A stretch of DNA of 64,000 bases from Citrus sinensis (lineage: Eukaryota; Streptophyta; Magnoliopsida; Sapindales; Rutaceae), in the NCBI RefSeq assembly GCF_022201045.2, contig NC_068564.1, forward strand, positions 28,177,001 through 28,241,000, written 5' to 3'. Below the pieces are notes generated by a model. The model saw only the letters and a program-made list of their open reading frames with translations. It had not been told where the DNA came from and ran no database searches. A program made the position numbers and the translations under genes. Positions 9,244-22,900 of this stretch are shown in pieces; position 1 is the first letter of the stretch, and each line of letters opens with the position of its first letter.

Positions 9244-11501
9244 AATATAAATTTATTGTTTTAAACTGATTTGACTTTTCCTACCCCAAACTCAGTTGAA
9301 AACAAATATCCTTATTAATAAGGATTATGGAGTTGTATATGATTTCTAATAAAAGCCGAATTTCTATAATTTAAATACTACGGAATTTGGCGTTACAAAA
9401 AGCACTAGAAAGATTCTCAATTGCTTCATCATTGGTTCATTACTTGCACGACGCACCCCTATCCAGATTGCTTCAGGTGCTTTTGGCTTCAGTTTCAAGT
9501 TCCTTGGAATCTGCCAATCGAACAAGGCAGTTGAGTTGGATTCTCAGCAGAAATGCTAAAAGTTGTCTCCTGTGAAGATCTCTTTTATCCTACTCATTAA
9601 ATCCTAATACATCACCAATAATTGGTGTGATTCATTATAATGGATTGTTTACTCGACAAAACTGATAATAGAAAATTTCAACTTCGGTTTAAATAATGAT
9701 TGATGTAATCTGGGAATGAGCTGATAAACAGTCACTAGGTTCTCTATGGAAACAGAGCTTGTGGCACACTTTCAAGTTGTGCCCTTGACTTGGTCATAAA
9801 TGTATGTTGTTCATTCATGTTGTTTATTGATCATCTCTTTTCTATCTGTTTGTTTATGGTGATGAAGTGCATTGTGAAGCTTGAAACATGAAACCTTTGC
9901 ATAAAGAGTAGAATAATAATATTATATTATTATAATATAAGGCTGATTTATCATTGTTCTTTCCCTTGTTGTAAGTGGATGTTATTATCATATTTAAGTT
10001 ACTTCTCTCTTTACGTGCCCAAAAGACAGGTCTGAATTGGTAATTTACTGTCATATTCTCTTTATCTTTTCGGAAAACAAATCTTTCTAGTCCTGTCTTT
10101 TTATTGTTCTGCACTATCTGGATCACATTTCCTTTTTTTCCAAATATGTTTACGAGACACGCCTTGAAGAAACCTTTATAGTTTAGTTGATGCGTTGGTT
10201 GCCAGGTCTCTCTCAGCTGCTCTTTTAACAGTCCATTATTATCTGAAAATCGTGATTTTACTGGTTGATGTTGTCAAATCAGCCAACAAGTTGAAGTTTT
10301 GGCAAGGTGGTGTCAATTTTACGGTCCGCTTATAAATGTGTAATCCAACAGGAAGGGATAATGAAAGAGACAAAGTTCAACGATGCGGGTCGTTTTTTTC
10401 CCCATGATGTTGATTTGATTACAAGTTCAAAACTTACTACGATGGTGACCTTTATATTTTTGTCACTTGTGGAAACACAATTGCACTTTGCTCGTGTCTT
10501 GTAACAAGTTTGATTTTGATGAGATATTGACCTGATGTCAGTACCATGCATTTGTTGATTGCCCCAACAAGCATCAGAACCACAAAAAATGAGGGTACAA
10601 GCTTGAGTCATCATTAGTCTTCAATCTCTCTATATATTCACATTCTGTCTGCGGATTAGGATCTTCATCTAAATTTTTTTGAGTTTCTAAAAAAATTATT
10701 TCATGTGCTTGTCCTGTGTATGGATAGAATCAACTTTCCTATTTTTTATTTCTTAACCACCAAGCACCATTAGAATTTTTCTTAGTATAAAATCAGATCA
10801 CGAGAAAACCATAATCTCTTCAGATCCAAAGTTTCATGTCTTGGTTCTGATGCTCAACAAATGCATAAAACTCAATGTCCCCATTGTCCCCATATCACAG
10901 AAGATCGAAACTTCAATCTCACTGTTCTCTTTAATCTCAGCACTGTCATGTGTAAAAGCATTAACTGCTAAAACAAAAAGACAAAAACGAATATGCAATT
11001 TTAACTTAATATGAAAGCCAACGATGCCTCTATAAGAGAGTGAAAATTTACAGAAACTAGCAACAATTTATAAACAGAATAAACTGCTATCTACCCTTTT
11101 GTTAAAAGTTACTAGCATCTATTATTCAATGTTAACAGAGATTGTAAACATTTGAACTCATCCCAACACTACTCATACCCTAGTTCTTTCGTTCTACTAA
11201 AGACTATATTATCAAATCCTCTCTTCTAAACATTCCATAGCCTTCTTTCTGTGATTAATTTAAAAAAGGAAAAAAAAAACCTGTAGAAAGACCTTCATGT
11301 AATCTAAGTATCATGTTCTTCTTTGCTACATCTTTCAACGTCCGAGGCTTCAAGTGTTATCTTCTAGAGCCTGTATGTACTTTGGAGAACTTTCCAGTGA
11401 CAAACAAAGGGAAAAAAAGAAGAAGCTGTTTATGTATCAAACCGTAAGATGTTGCATTTGAGCCATAACTCTAACTCTATAGTTCTTCTGTGTTGCTGAA
11501 C
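9244..11501. other. Intergenic region, one weak coding-like stretch
   Basis: Mostly AT-rich single-copy DNA. A 62-codon plus-strand frame at 9387-9575 (LALQKALERFSIASSLVHYLHD..., ending TGA) has a protein-like composition but no ATG at its start and no family I recognise; it could be the last exon of a gene interrupted by element 1. From about 11,100 to 11,500 the sequence should include the 3' UTR and polyadenylation signals of the CCCH gene on the minus strand. No RNA gene was seen. Confidence 0.4.
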
Positions 11502-14379
11502 CTATGTGACAGTAGAAATGCCGCTAGCTATTGGATTAGCAAATGGGCTATCAGGGAGATTAAGACCTTCACTGCTAGGAAAAATTGAAAACGTCAGAAT
11601 GCAAGGAAAAATTTGGAAGGAAAATTATTTGGAATGAGGATTGCAATGCAAACACTATTAAGTAAATCTTTACAAGAGGAAGTAGTCTTCAAGTTTGAAA
11701 GAAAGTGGGATGGGGAAAATATTTCGCTAATCATAAAAACGGAAATGTTAATTACTACCATACCTTTCCTGGTCAGTGTAATTGGTCTCCACATGCTTTA
11801 CTCTATCACCAGTGGTTGAGCCGTTGTTCAAAACTCCAATCAGATAATCGATACGCTCTGCTGATGGAAAATTGAGACGGTCTGCATTGAGAACTAAAAA
11901 CATATTAAAGGAGAAAAATGGATAAAGAAAAAGAAAACAAGAAAAATGTATACAGACTATTCAAATAAGCATTCAGAACAGTTGTAGACCTTCTGAGATT
12001 TTCAAGCCATCCATGTAGCCGCCAAAATATGGTGGATTGGGCATAGGTTTTCGGACTAATTGAAGCTCTGCAAGACGCCTCCTCTCAAGTTCAAAGGCCT
12101 GTTCCTGCTCTTCCAAAAGCTGCTTCCTGATAAACCTAGAAGTTTCGCATCCTCGTGAAACTGAGAGAAGAGATAGATGGCATAAGTGTGATTTCTGTAA
12201 AAACACGATTCATTCAAGAAACCAGTTGAATGAACAAAGAAGGCAACACCAAATGACTTAATCCACTTTTTTTAAATCACAAAAGTGGGGCAGAAATAAT
12301 ATTTAGATTAGTCATAAAAAATAAATTATTTTGTCCATGCCATTCAGAATGATAAAAATCCAGTCCTAAAATGAAAATTCAAATGAGATATGAAGAGAAG
12401 TGAGGTGCTTCGGTTCAATTTCAATACAAGACCGCCAAATAGTAGAAATCTGCTAAAGTTCCATTTCCAATCATCAAATTCTAAAAGAACCTACTTACAT
12501 GAGTGAAGATCAGAATCCATATCAACATACTGCGGAGAAAAATACATTGGCGACTCCATTCTCTCTTGGTACTTCCTGCATTAACATAAAATTCCATATG
12601 AAGAAACAGGAGTTGTAGTAATAAATATTATTGAACAGTGAGCTACAACAACAAAATCTATGAACCTGTCATTGGTAATGGCACACATGTAATGGTTGTA
12701 GCTTGTAAAGCCAGACGCACCAGTGGTTCAAAAATGCAGGAAATGAGAGATAAAAAGATAAAAAGCTGAGCTAAACAGTTTAAGTATGGGAGAAATATTT
12801 CTGCTGAATGATCAATAAATAATTATACCTATTGCACCACCAGTGCATAACTTGAGAAATATATAAATTTCACTTGGTTCTAAACTTTTTTTTCCCTGCA
12901 TTTTATAAATTGCTAAAAGTTAAGATCAGAAATTATATTTACCTATCAACAAGCTTGGATTTCTCCCGGTAAGGTTTCACGAGAACCCGAGCCCCACAAA
13001 CAAAATGAGGATTTCCCTTTGCCAAAATCATTTTCACAGTATCTGCACTGGCAAAGGTTACAAATCCAAACATCCGTTTCTGTTGGCATGGAATTCTTAC
13101 ATCGTCAACAGGTCCATAGGTGCTGCAGAGCAACCGCATCACAATAAGAGAAGAAAAAGTTTTAAGAGTGAAAATTAGATGTAACGAATTGCAAGAAAAT
13201 TACTTGAAGTAGTTGGAGACATCATCTTCTGTAAAAGTGCTCTCAGCTGGAAAGGTTAGATATATCTGCCGGGATCCAGTAACAATTGGACCAGGATCAC
13301 TTCGCTCATTCCGATTCTCCAAGTATTTTGGTGCATCTTCAGCCAAAATCACTGCATGTTGCCCATGAGGTCTGAAATTCATTGATGAAAAATGCATTTT
13401 AGACTCTGATACATAAAATTTTCATCGGACACAAATCACTGGATAGAATACAACACAGTACGCACCTGTCGATCAACCGGACACTGTTCTTCAGTCTAGC
13501 TAGAAGCTTGGTCAAACTGTAACCAGCTTTACCATGCCTCTGGCTCTCGGTAAGATAACCGCCTGCTTGAAGAACTTTCCCATACTTCTCATAATACAAC
13601 ATTGGCAGAGAAGCAATTGAAATAGGATTTCCTCTTCTTGCTTTCAGAAGCTCAATGATTTCCAACTCTAACTTCTCAAGTGACCCAGGTGAGAAAAGAT
13701 GGTCATCATTAAAACCATCTGGTGAAGTTTGACCAAACATTTGAGTGAAGCTCTCAGAGACTAGTCCATGATAGTACCTACAGTTGCTTCCATGCTTACA
13801 GAAACCCTTATTGAAGTAGTGACATGTCTTCACAGGAAGTTCAGCATTAAGGCTTTGATATCGACGACCAGCTCTTGCACCTAAATTACTCAAAGCAGCA
13901 TCAGAGTAGTAACAATCACTTGAAAATCCTGTATTCCCCAAATTGACATGCTCCATCTGATCCTCTAAACTCAAGAATTGAGTTTGACTTTGAAGTTCAT
14001 TGATAGAATCCGAATATCCTAATGCCACGAAATCTGAGTTGTTCTTGTTAGTGACTTGGTGATCCCAGTAAGATGGGACTCTACAGCCTGCTGGTGACAC
14101 TGGAGGCCTAGATGAAAAGGGATTGAACTGAAAGGAGACCTCATTCACAGGCGAGTTCATGGAAGGAGAAATTGGAGATGAAGCTGATTTCATAGCCAAT
14201 TGCTGAAGCTCAGCTTTGGCCTTGTAAACAACTTCCTGAATTACCACATCAGGACTCATAGCCAGATGAATCATTTCTTGCTCTTGCAAGAGAAGGTACC
14301 CAATAATCTTTGTAACATTCTCTGGGTCCAATTTCTTGATTCTATTGAACACAATTCTTGTTGACTCTGAAAAATCCAT
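11502..14379 (-). CDS. CCCH zinc finger, LOTUS and RRM RNA-binding protein (AtC3H46-like family)
   Basis: Exons by frame and splice sites (minus): 14379-13466, 13371-13204, 13122-12943, 12575-12499, 12160-11990, 11881-11764, 11574-11502; 567 codons with stop. Domains in order: an N-terminal PABC/MLLE-like helical segment (about 15-60, [12 protein letters not shown]); a CCCH finger C186-x7-C-x5-C-x3-H204; a LOTUS/OST-HTH domain (about 235-325); an RRM (about 345-430, RNP2 IYLTFP, RNP1 RMFGFVTF); then a charged helix with [18 protein letters not shown] and an [17 protein letters not shown] tail. This is the plant family of AtC3H18/22/46/55-type proteins, presumed to bind mRNA. All six introns are GT-AG; the 11,989 donor (GTCTAC) is weak but keeps the family-like sequence. 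The start is the first ATG after in-frame stops. Confidence 0.88.
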
Positions 14380-15400
14380 GTTGCATTTACAGTATATGTC
14401 TAATCAACCAAAATAAAATTATTAGATTATTATACTACCATCAACAAGCAAAGTTTTTACAGAAGTGCTATATAACAATATAAAAATCTTAGAAATCACA
14501 ACCAAAAAGTCGCAGAATCTAAGGCCTCATAAGTAAGAAAGAGTTGCAGATCTTCATACATAACTGAACCAAACAAAAGGGAAAAAAAAAAAGTCATGTT
14601 TCTTAAGGATGAAGAAACTACCCTAGGAATCTACAATATATGAGACCAATAAAAGGGGAAAAATACCCACAAAATTTTCTCTTATATTTATTTCCATTTT
14701 CTTCTTTTCTATAAAAGGATATGTGTAAAGAAAAAGCTGCAATCATTGCAATAGAAGACCGCCAGTCTGGCAGAGCCTGAAATGAACCTTTTTCCTAAAT
14801 CTGGAAAAATAATTGCAAATACATATTGAACTTTTGTTTCCAACCAAACACACAACAAAAATAATTGCAAATACACTTGCTGCAGAAATAAAAAAGAAAT
14901 CTTTTGTTTCCAAACAAACACATAACTAAAAAAAAAAAACACAATACTTTATTTTTCCTCCTATGGTGGGATACAGTTTATACAGAGAAGAACAAAAAGC
15001 AAGCAACAAACAGAACAAAAAAGCACTTCCGAAGAAACTCTATAAAGACAAGAAAAAGCATTTATGCTAGAGAACGAAACCCCTTTGAAGTTTTTGAACT
15101 GCGACTCAAGCGTTGAAGAGTTGTAATTTCTCACAAACTTAACAACCCTTTTCCTCTCATAGTTAAAGGCCTGCAAATAGTTGTCAAAGACTGAAAAAAA
15201 AAATTCATATCTTGAGTCTTATTTGCAGAAACCTGCATGAAAAACAAATCTTTTTGAACAAAAAGAAGTGCCTCTGAACAAGTCTCATCATACACGAAGA
15301 ATATAAACACCTCACTCTCCGAAAAGAAAAGATAAACCATCATTAACTGACAAGAAAACTGAAGAGAGATCCAACATACCCACCAAATCTTTCTGTCTCA
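14380..15400 (-). promoter_or_regulatory. 5' flank of the CCCH gene
   Basis: Upstream of the ATG the minus strand is T-rich with pyrimidine runs (about 14,580-15,350), consistent with a 5' UTR and possibly a leader intron (CTGTAAATGCAAC directly before the ATG). No transcription start or TATA box can be placed confidently. Small frames here are low-complexity Phe/Leu-rich readings of T runs. Confidence 0.35.
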
Positions 15401-18400
15401 AGTTGCAGTTGCAAAAGCACTTAAGTCAGAAGTACTTTGTAACAAGGAAACACCATGTTTATTAAAAATCTATATCTATGTAGGTGTTTGCTTTTTTTCT
15501 CCCATGCTTTCAATTATCTGAAGAGGAAACATCATGTTAATTTCAGAAAGCAAACTGACAAGATCATGTTGCTTTTTAAAAGCAGACACTGCCCTTCACT
15601 TCGTTTGTAGAATAACCATTCAGTTTTTTATATAATCATTGAACGAAGAAACCCATTCTAATTTTAAATTTAAAAAAAAAAGGTAAAATATTTTGAAGGG
15701 GTTTAAATAATTGTATTTACTGCTCCTGTCAGTAAACACACCTATAGAGTTCATATTTTTGCTATTTTCTTTTTACTATTTTTAAAATATTACAGCTAGA
15801 TTTTCCAATAATAAGAGATAATTAATTAAGGCAATATATTTTGCTTAATTTTGGAGTTTAGTGATAACTGTTTAAAACTGAAATGACATCATTAACCTTT
15901 TAAATTCAAGTACAAAAGTAACCAACAACCCGCTTTTTTTATTTTAAAAAAATTAATATAATTCGGAAAAAAACAATGTTCTAAATTTGAAACTTCGCAC
16001 TACGCATTTGAGTAGATTTTTTCTTCTTTTTTTTGGGTTATTTGAGGAGATAATCCTGCTAAAATGTGCGCCGTTTGATCATCCTCGATTTTGACAATGA
16101 ACAAGATCTCAAGGGGTGAGGAGGACAGACACATTGAAAGCATGCAAAAGCTCTGTCGAAGTATGCAACTTATTTTGTTTTGTGTACAAAGCTCAAATAA
16201 AGACAACAAAAAAAGACACTAATTTCATTGTATTTTTATTGGAAGAACGCCAATTTGATTAATATGATGGATTAAGCACCGTTAGATGACAAGCCCACTG
16301 GCATCATGCGGCCCCATTTTCTTTTATTTTTTTTCCTATTTGTTAGTGGGACCATATTTTTTTTTAAAGTTCATTTTTGTTCCCTTTTAAAATACAAGCA
16401 TTTCTAAAAATAATTATAACTTATCAAATAATAAAATATTATATTCTACACATTATAATATTTAATTTAACTCAAATAGCAATGACATATTATTTAATTG
16501 AGGCGAATGATTTATTTATAAATTGTGCGTAAAATTTGTATCTCAATTTTGTAAGCTTATCAATCATTACTCATAATTGAGGTATCATCAATATTAAATA
16601 TTCAAAAAAGAATTGTATTACTGACTCGTAATGTTATTTATTTAATTTTTTAACTCGTTATTGTTATTTAAAAAAAATTGAATGGTTAGATTCACAATCT
16701 AGTGATTTAGTTAAACGGCTTTAAATCAAATAAAAAATATTTGAAATATTATGAGATATTTTAATATTCCAACATTTCCCAGAAATAAAGTAATTTGTGA
16801 ATGATTTTTATAATTATCCATACTTAAAAATGGGGAAAGTGAGAGGAGGATAAATTGGTAATTGGATAAGGTGTGTGGTCAACTATGGTAAATGAGAAGC
16901 TTACGTGGGAAGGAGGTGACCGGATCAACCGGCTCAATAGCTGGAGTTCTACCGGTCAAAGGATCTAAGGAGGGAGAGATTAAAGGGTAAGTGATGATAT
17001 TTAAATTAATCAGATTTATAGATATGATTAGAGATGATTAAGCGGGGGATTCCGTTATGATTATCATTATCTCCGCCTCTTTATTAGGGCTTTTCTCTTT
17101 TGATTGTTTAGCTCTTCTCTAGTAAAATTTAGTTTTACTTAAAATACTAATCCCTTTAATTTTTTTATTATATAAAATATCATAGCTAATTATAAACATA
17201 GCTGTGTTCATGATTATTTTACTTAATTTGCACATGTTATATATAGTCCTATGAGTGTAGAATTTGATGTACTATAATTGAAACTCAATTTTAAAATATC
17301 TACTCAATAAAAAAAAAAAATTATTCTCGACACACATCGAAAATAAATTTAAATCCTAAATTATCCCCTCAGGAATGTTAAGTAGTTGGTATAGAGAATA
17401 CCTCGATTAATTAAATTTAAATTAGTATTTTCGCTTATTCTAAGGTGGGTCTTTCTCAACTTTCTTCCAACTTCATAATGATTATCCCACCATAACTTTT
17501 GTCCATCAAGCTATGAAAACTATGACCATCATTGCATGAGGCAAAGGTAGATTCAATTAATTTAATTGAAGTTTTGTGAATAGTACAAATTATTAATTTC
17601 AAAATTGCTAGCATTTTAATGCTTTGTCTAGCAAACTTTATTGAAAGTAAAGCTTACTTACCATGGCAATGTCATGATTAATGTGATCGGTATCGTCTAA
17701 AATTCAAAATAAGAAGCTTATAATTAAATAATTTTTCACTATAGAGATAAGAGTGTAATGTAGTTATAATTGTCATGTCATTATCTTCATAATTTGAAGA
17801 AATAAGAAAAAAAGAATTTTTTTTTTTTTATGGTGGGTCATAATGCAATCCATAGCCACCAAATTAAACTAATCCATGTTTCTTTCTTTCTTGTCTCTTT
17901 CATTATAATATCTCATTTGTTTTAAAGTAGGTCCGTTTTTTTCTTCATGCATGTAAAGCAATTATTAATTATAAAATTGAGTATATGTTTTTTATTTATT
18001 TATTTTTCTTTTTTTGAAAGATATCATATTGTATTAAATCAAAAGAGAATGGTACATGTGAGAGTGATTAAAAATATCGGAAATCAAAAGTTTTGTACTT
18101 TTGAATCGGTCTCATGCATAATCAATGAGGCTAGTCTTAAGTCTTATTTAGTCATAAGTCTTAAGTCTTTTTAAATTATAATTATAGTAATACACACACA
18201 TATATACACAGATGAAGTAAAAGTTATTATGTAGTGAGTATGGTTTTTAAATAATAATTTTGATAAAGATAGTAAAGATATAAATGTTTTCATCTACAAG
18301 TGATGTATAAAAACAACTTAGGACTTGTTAAATGTTTGAAGTCTGAAACTTTATTAATTTCATGTTTTTTTAAAAAAATTTGTTTGTTTGTTTTTTGTAA

Positions 18401-20387
18401 TTTATGTATGATTTTTAGATATTTACATCTGAATAAAAAAAAAAAGTAAACTTTGTGACTTTTATCTTAATAAAGAAAGATCTGAATAAGAAGTAAATAT
18501 TATATTCTAAATTTTTTTTATTAAATATATTTATTTCCTAAAGTATAAAATCTTTTTTTATTTACAAATATATAAATGTCCAATAACTATGTTTAAGATT
18601 ATATATATATGAATGATAATATGAAGAGTTGAAGACAAACAAGATGTCATTTATTCATATATTAAAAAAACAAAAGTAAACATGTCATTCAAACATTTAT
18701 ATTTAGACCCATTTAAACTTAAGAAAAATTCAGTCCCATTTTAATTTCAAACAAAAAACAAATAGTACTCTAAGTTTCCAAACTATAGTGGTCAATGTTA
18801 ATTACAACTACCCAACCTTAATACTAAACCAGATCTTAGTTAATTCTAATTGAGAATTCATCACGTTAAAGAATTAAAATTAAGTTATTGCTTTGTTGTC
18901 TTAAATATTTTATAATTTCATTATTTGGTAGGTAAAACTTATGAGGAAACGTTAAATTGCATATTTTAGCATTATTCGGCCTCCATCAATCTTATTTAAA
19001 AGAGTGTGAATATTTTGAATTCGAAAAAAGAACAATTTAAATGAATGAAGATGTTTTGAATATTAAATAACGTGATTGCGCCTACCCTTGTTGTTTTTCA
19101 TCCAAAATAATTAATAATTAAAAAAAAAAAAAAGAGCCATCAGCAATTAAAAATGCTTTAATGGCTGTCATTGTTGTAGATTATATACTATATTTGCATA
19201 ATCAGTCCCTTTCAGTGGATAGTATAAAATCCATCCAAGACAGCGAAGTAGCTATTCATTCTAACTTTAAGAAGCTTACCGTCTCAATCAAGTTAATGAG
19301 CGGCTATTTTTCATCTCTCGACACACATACTTTACTTATTGTTTATTCGCATGTTCATAAACCCTAATTTGTTGTCATTATATTTGATTCATTGCTCCCC
19401 TCCATACGAGGGGAAATGTGTTTGAGTTTGTCTTTATAAATAGAAGGTTAATTTCGTATTTATTTAGTTTAATTTTCAGAGATATGTTCGGTAGACAAAT
19501 GTATGAATTCAGATTGTTGAAACATATATCATAATAGTATTTACATGAATTTAGACTCTTCATAAATTCAAGTTATGTTATAATCATATGGTTTTAGATT
19601 TTCAACAGTTATCCTTCTATAATCATAGTTGTATGAAGTTAGACTTCGGATAGATTCTTGATTGTAATATATTTGTTAGTAAATTGTAATATAATAATTC
19701 AAGAATATTAAACTAAAAAAAAAAGTACTTGTCTCTTTGTATGGGCAAATAGTACGTGTTCTATATTATTGTAGTTGTATTTATTTTATTTTGGTAATGT
19801 CACACTTCCTTAATTTAAAGTAACGAGATATTCATTTATTGAGTGGAATGATGAAATAGTTTAATAATTATTTACATAGGTTATAAAATTTCACCATCTA
19901 GCCAATCAAACCGGGATTACAAGATACAATAACAAATCTATAGAATATATTAAGATCAATTTTGAATCAATTTATTAATTAATCGGAGCACAACGGAGCA
20001 TGTATGCAAGCATGGTCCTATTTTCGAAAATTGTCAAGATCAATCCTTTTTGTGCTTAGCTAATGAATGGCTAGCATTTGCGTCACATTTTTCACCTCAT
20101 CATTGTTGGCTTTCCGGGCAACATATGGTGCATGCCATGTCGAAGATATAACCCAAAAAGTTAGCCCCCCAAGAAAAAAAAAATAAAATTGGTTGATACC
20201 AAATTAATCTTTCACATCTTTGATGTCACAGAATTTTTCAATAATAATAGTTTTTCATGTCTCAATTAACCCACGTAAGAATTTCTTCAACACTTGCACA
20301 ATAAAATTTATTGATAATATATTTGTTATTTTTAAACACTCAATCGTTTTTTCTTTGATGTCTATATGATTATTGGACGAAGGTAAG

Positions 20388-20541
20388 AGTGGACTAACCC
20401 GGGCTACAGCCCGGGTAAGCTTTTTTTTTTTTTTAAAGAAAAAGTTAAGTATAATTTATAAATTTAACTTTATTAATACTTATAAAAAAATAAAAATAAA
20501 TCTAATAGCCCACCCCATAAAACAATGCTAGCCTCGCCACT
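20388..20541. repeat. Possible short hAT-type MITE relic
   Basis: The right end GCTAGCCTCGCCACT is the reverse complement of AGTGGCGAGGCTAGC, close to the CAGTGGCGGAKCCAG termini of plant hAT elements such as the one at 44,175. The left end GAGTGGACTAACCC is a poorer match. Next to it is a perfect inverted repeat ACCCGGGCT-AC-AGCCCGGGT at about 20,397-20,416, standing out in AT-rich DNA. No 8-bp duplication is visible, so this remains tentative. Confidence 0.35.
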
Positions 20542-20875
20542 ATTTTCTTTCGCACAACGAAAAATCATTATCTCATAAATCATAGTATACGAAACTCATC
20601 CTTAAATCATCGCATTTATATTGTATAACATCCATATTTATTATTTCTTATAAATGTCACTTTTGATATTAAATACTTCTAAAACTATCAATAAAATTCA
20701 ATAACTACTTTACGTAGACTTTTAATTAGTTATAGTATCCGGTTGGGTTGGCACCCAATAACATATCCCATTTGGTAAATGGTTGATACCAAGTTGTACA
20801 CCATGTTAAGTTGAGTGAATTAAATGAACAGCTATGCTTAAGTCCACAAATTGATATCAAATGAATTGTCATTTA

Positions 20876-20876
<1 letters not shown>

Positions 20877-20903
<27 letters not shown>
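20877..20903. repeat. AAT trinucleotide microsatellite
   Basis: About nine consecutive AAT units in AT-rich intergenic DNA. A similar shorter run occurs at about 22,140-22,160. Confidence 0.9.
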
Positions 20904-20907
<4 letters not shown>

Positions 20908-21730
20908 GAAAGAAAAGAACTTGTATTTGGCTAAACATGAACCTAATCTTATGATAAGACCTCAATGTTGTGCCGGCGTGCATATTTGCTATTGCAATTA
21001 CGATTGAAACTACTTTGTATCATAACGTCGAGTCAAAAATCTCGTCATGCCTAATACTTTGAGAAGAGTTGTGAAGATTTTATTTTCCTGTTTGTTAAAG
21101 GAGATCTATTCTATCTTAATGACATTTAAATTTATGTTTTCTTGTTTTAAGTAGATTACATTAATATGTGCTCTAGAGATCGTATAGTGTGCCATAAATA
21201 TAAACAACGACATACATTTTTTTTATTTTCAAGTCAATATTTTGACGGCATTAATTGCGTTGGGCTAATTAAAGTTGATTCATTTAGACTTCTAATTGTA
21301 ATATTAACAAAATTGTATATAATATTCAAAAAGATAAAAAAAAAAAAAGACATAAGAGTATTATTCAAAAGATGTAATCTACGAACACAGATTAAAATCA
21401 CTCTTAGAATATATATATTCTTGTTTTTTTTTTTAAATACTAAATTCATTTCGTTTAGATAAACTCATTTTATCGACAATTTTAACTTTTATCAATCGTT
21501 TGAGTGTCCAATGGGCGAAAAATCTTTTTGGGCTAGGCCCGATAAAATATTTACAGCAACTCTATTCTTTATGGAGGTAGCTTTCAACCCCACTCAAATT
21601 TATTCTTCCAAAAATGCCTCATTTTAAAATATTAAGATAATTCTAATAACACCCATCTAATTCCAAAAATGCCATCTGTAAGGAAGTAGAATGTTGAGGG
21701 GGAGCAATGAATCATGTATCAAACCCCCCC

Positions 21731-21816
21731 ACACATACATGCGCGCACACGCACACGCAAACGTGTGCGCACACACACGCACACGCACGCGCACGCGCGT
21801 ACACACACACACACAA
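21731..21816. repeat. CA/CG alternating purine-pyrimidine tract
   Basis: About 86 bases of almost strictly alternating purine and pyrimidine (ACAC, GCGC, GTGTGCGC, CGCGCGTACACAC). Tracts of this type can adopt left-handed Z-DNA. The plus-strand Thr/His/Ala-rich frame reading through it is a by-product of the repeat. Confidence 0.85.
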
Positions 21817-22900
21817 GTATGATCACAAAATCTGGGGTTTCACAAGTATTTTAGAAGGAGGTCAAAAGCACTATTCTATTTATAATCAAGGTTAAAAATG
21901 TAATAACAATCAAGGGGCTTTCTCTGATTTGGAAGAGGGATTTTATAAGGAAATTTAAGGGGCATTAAAAGTTCAGCTTATCTTGATGATTCCCATCGGG
22001 CTTGAGTTCTTATTCAGGCCCACCTTATCAGTTATTAACATTTATAATTTTTTCGAGGGGGGTTGAAGTTTAGGAGGTTATGGTTTTTTAAAATAACGTT
22101 TAGCAGCTTAAATCAAATGAAAAGTTGGATTTAGCTTTAAAATAATAATAATAATAATAAATTTATGGATTCCCAAATGCTGATTTCTAAATATATGAAA
22201 AATATTTCTTATAAGTTTATAAATCGTCAAATTGCTCCCACCTTAACTCAAAATTAATACATTGAATATTATCACAATTAATATTATTCTTTATGGGAGA
22301 GACTATTTTAACTCAAATCTTTTACTTAAAATTTTAACATAAATTTTAAACCATTGACTTTAAGCAATTCAACGATAAATATTAAAAGTCAAAATAGTGG
22401 TTCATGGTGATTATTCATCCACAATTAGATTTTTTAAAATCAATGATTTAAGATTTGCCTAAAGAATTTAATCTAGAATAATCTAACCCACTTTCTACAA
22501 CCAAAATGTTTTAAGAATATTATTATAGATTCAAGCTCGTTCTACAAACTATTTTGTTCTACAATTATCCACAATCATAATACTTCTATGCAATCACGAG
22601 AGAAATTATATGCTTTTTTCCCCTAAGCATAGGGATTAATATTTACCTCCTATTTAAACTTCAATTGTGTAAAAATGATTTGACACAATTCAGGCAAACT
22701 CTTTTAAGGCAATAATAATAATAACACTCTCCATACAAGAAATATTATTTTTCAGTAACACTTTCCCAACACATTGTGGTATTTGGTTTTTGACAAAAAT
22801 ATTAACATTAAAAAAAGTATGTGACAAAATTATATTATTGTACAATGGTAACCGATATCAATTGAAGCTAGTAGAAAGAAGAAATAATAAAAATAATTAA

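Larger units (their letters stand above)
15401..22900. other. AT-rich intergenic region
   Basis: About 7.5 kb with no convincing gene. Contents: long A/T runs; a less AT-rich patch at about 16,900-17,100 (ACCGGATCAACCGGCTC, ACCGGTC); a possible hAT-type relic at 20,388-20,541; an AAT microsatellite; and an alternating purine-pyrimidine CA/CG tract near 21,731-21,816. Open frames of 60-100 codons are AT-rich (Ile/Phe/Lys/Asn) and show no domain. Confidence 0.6.

Noticed and set aside
21707..21895. Thr/His/Ala-rich plus-strand frame
   Set aside because: It is a translation of the CA/CG microsatellite.
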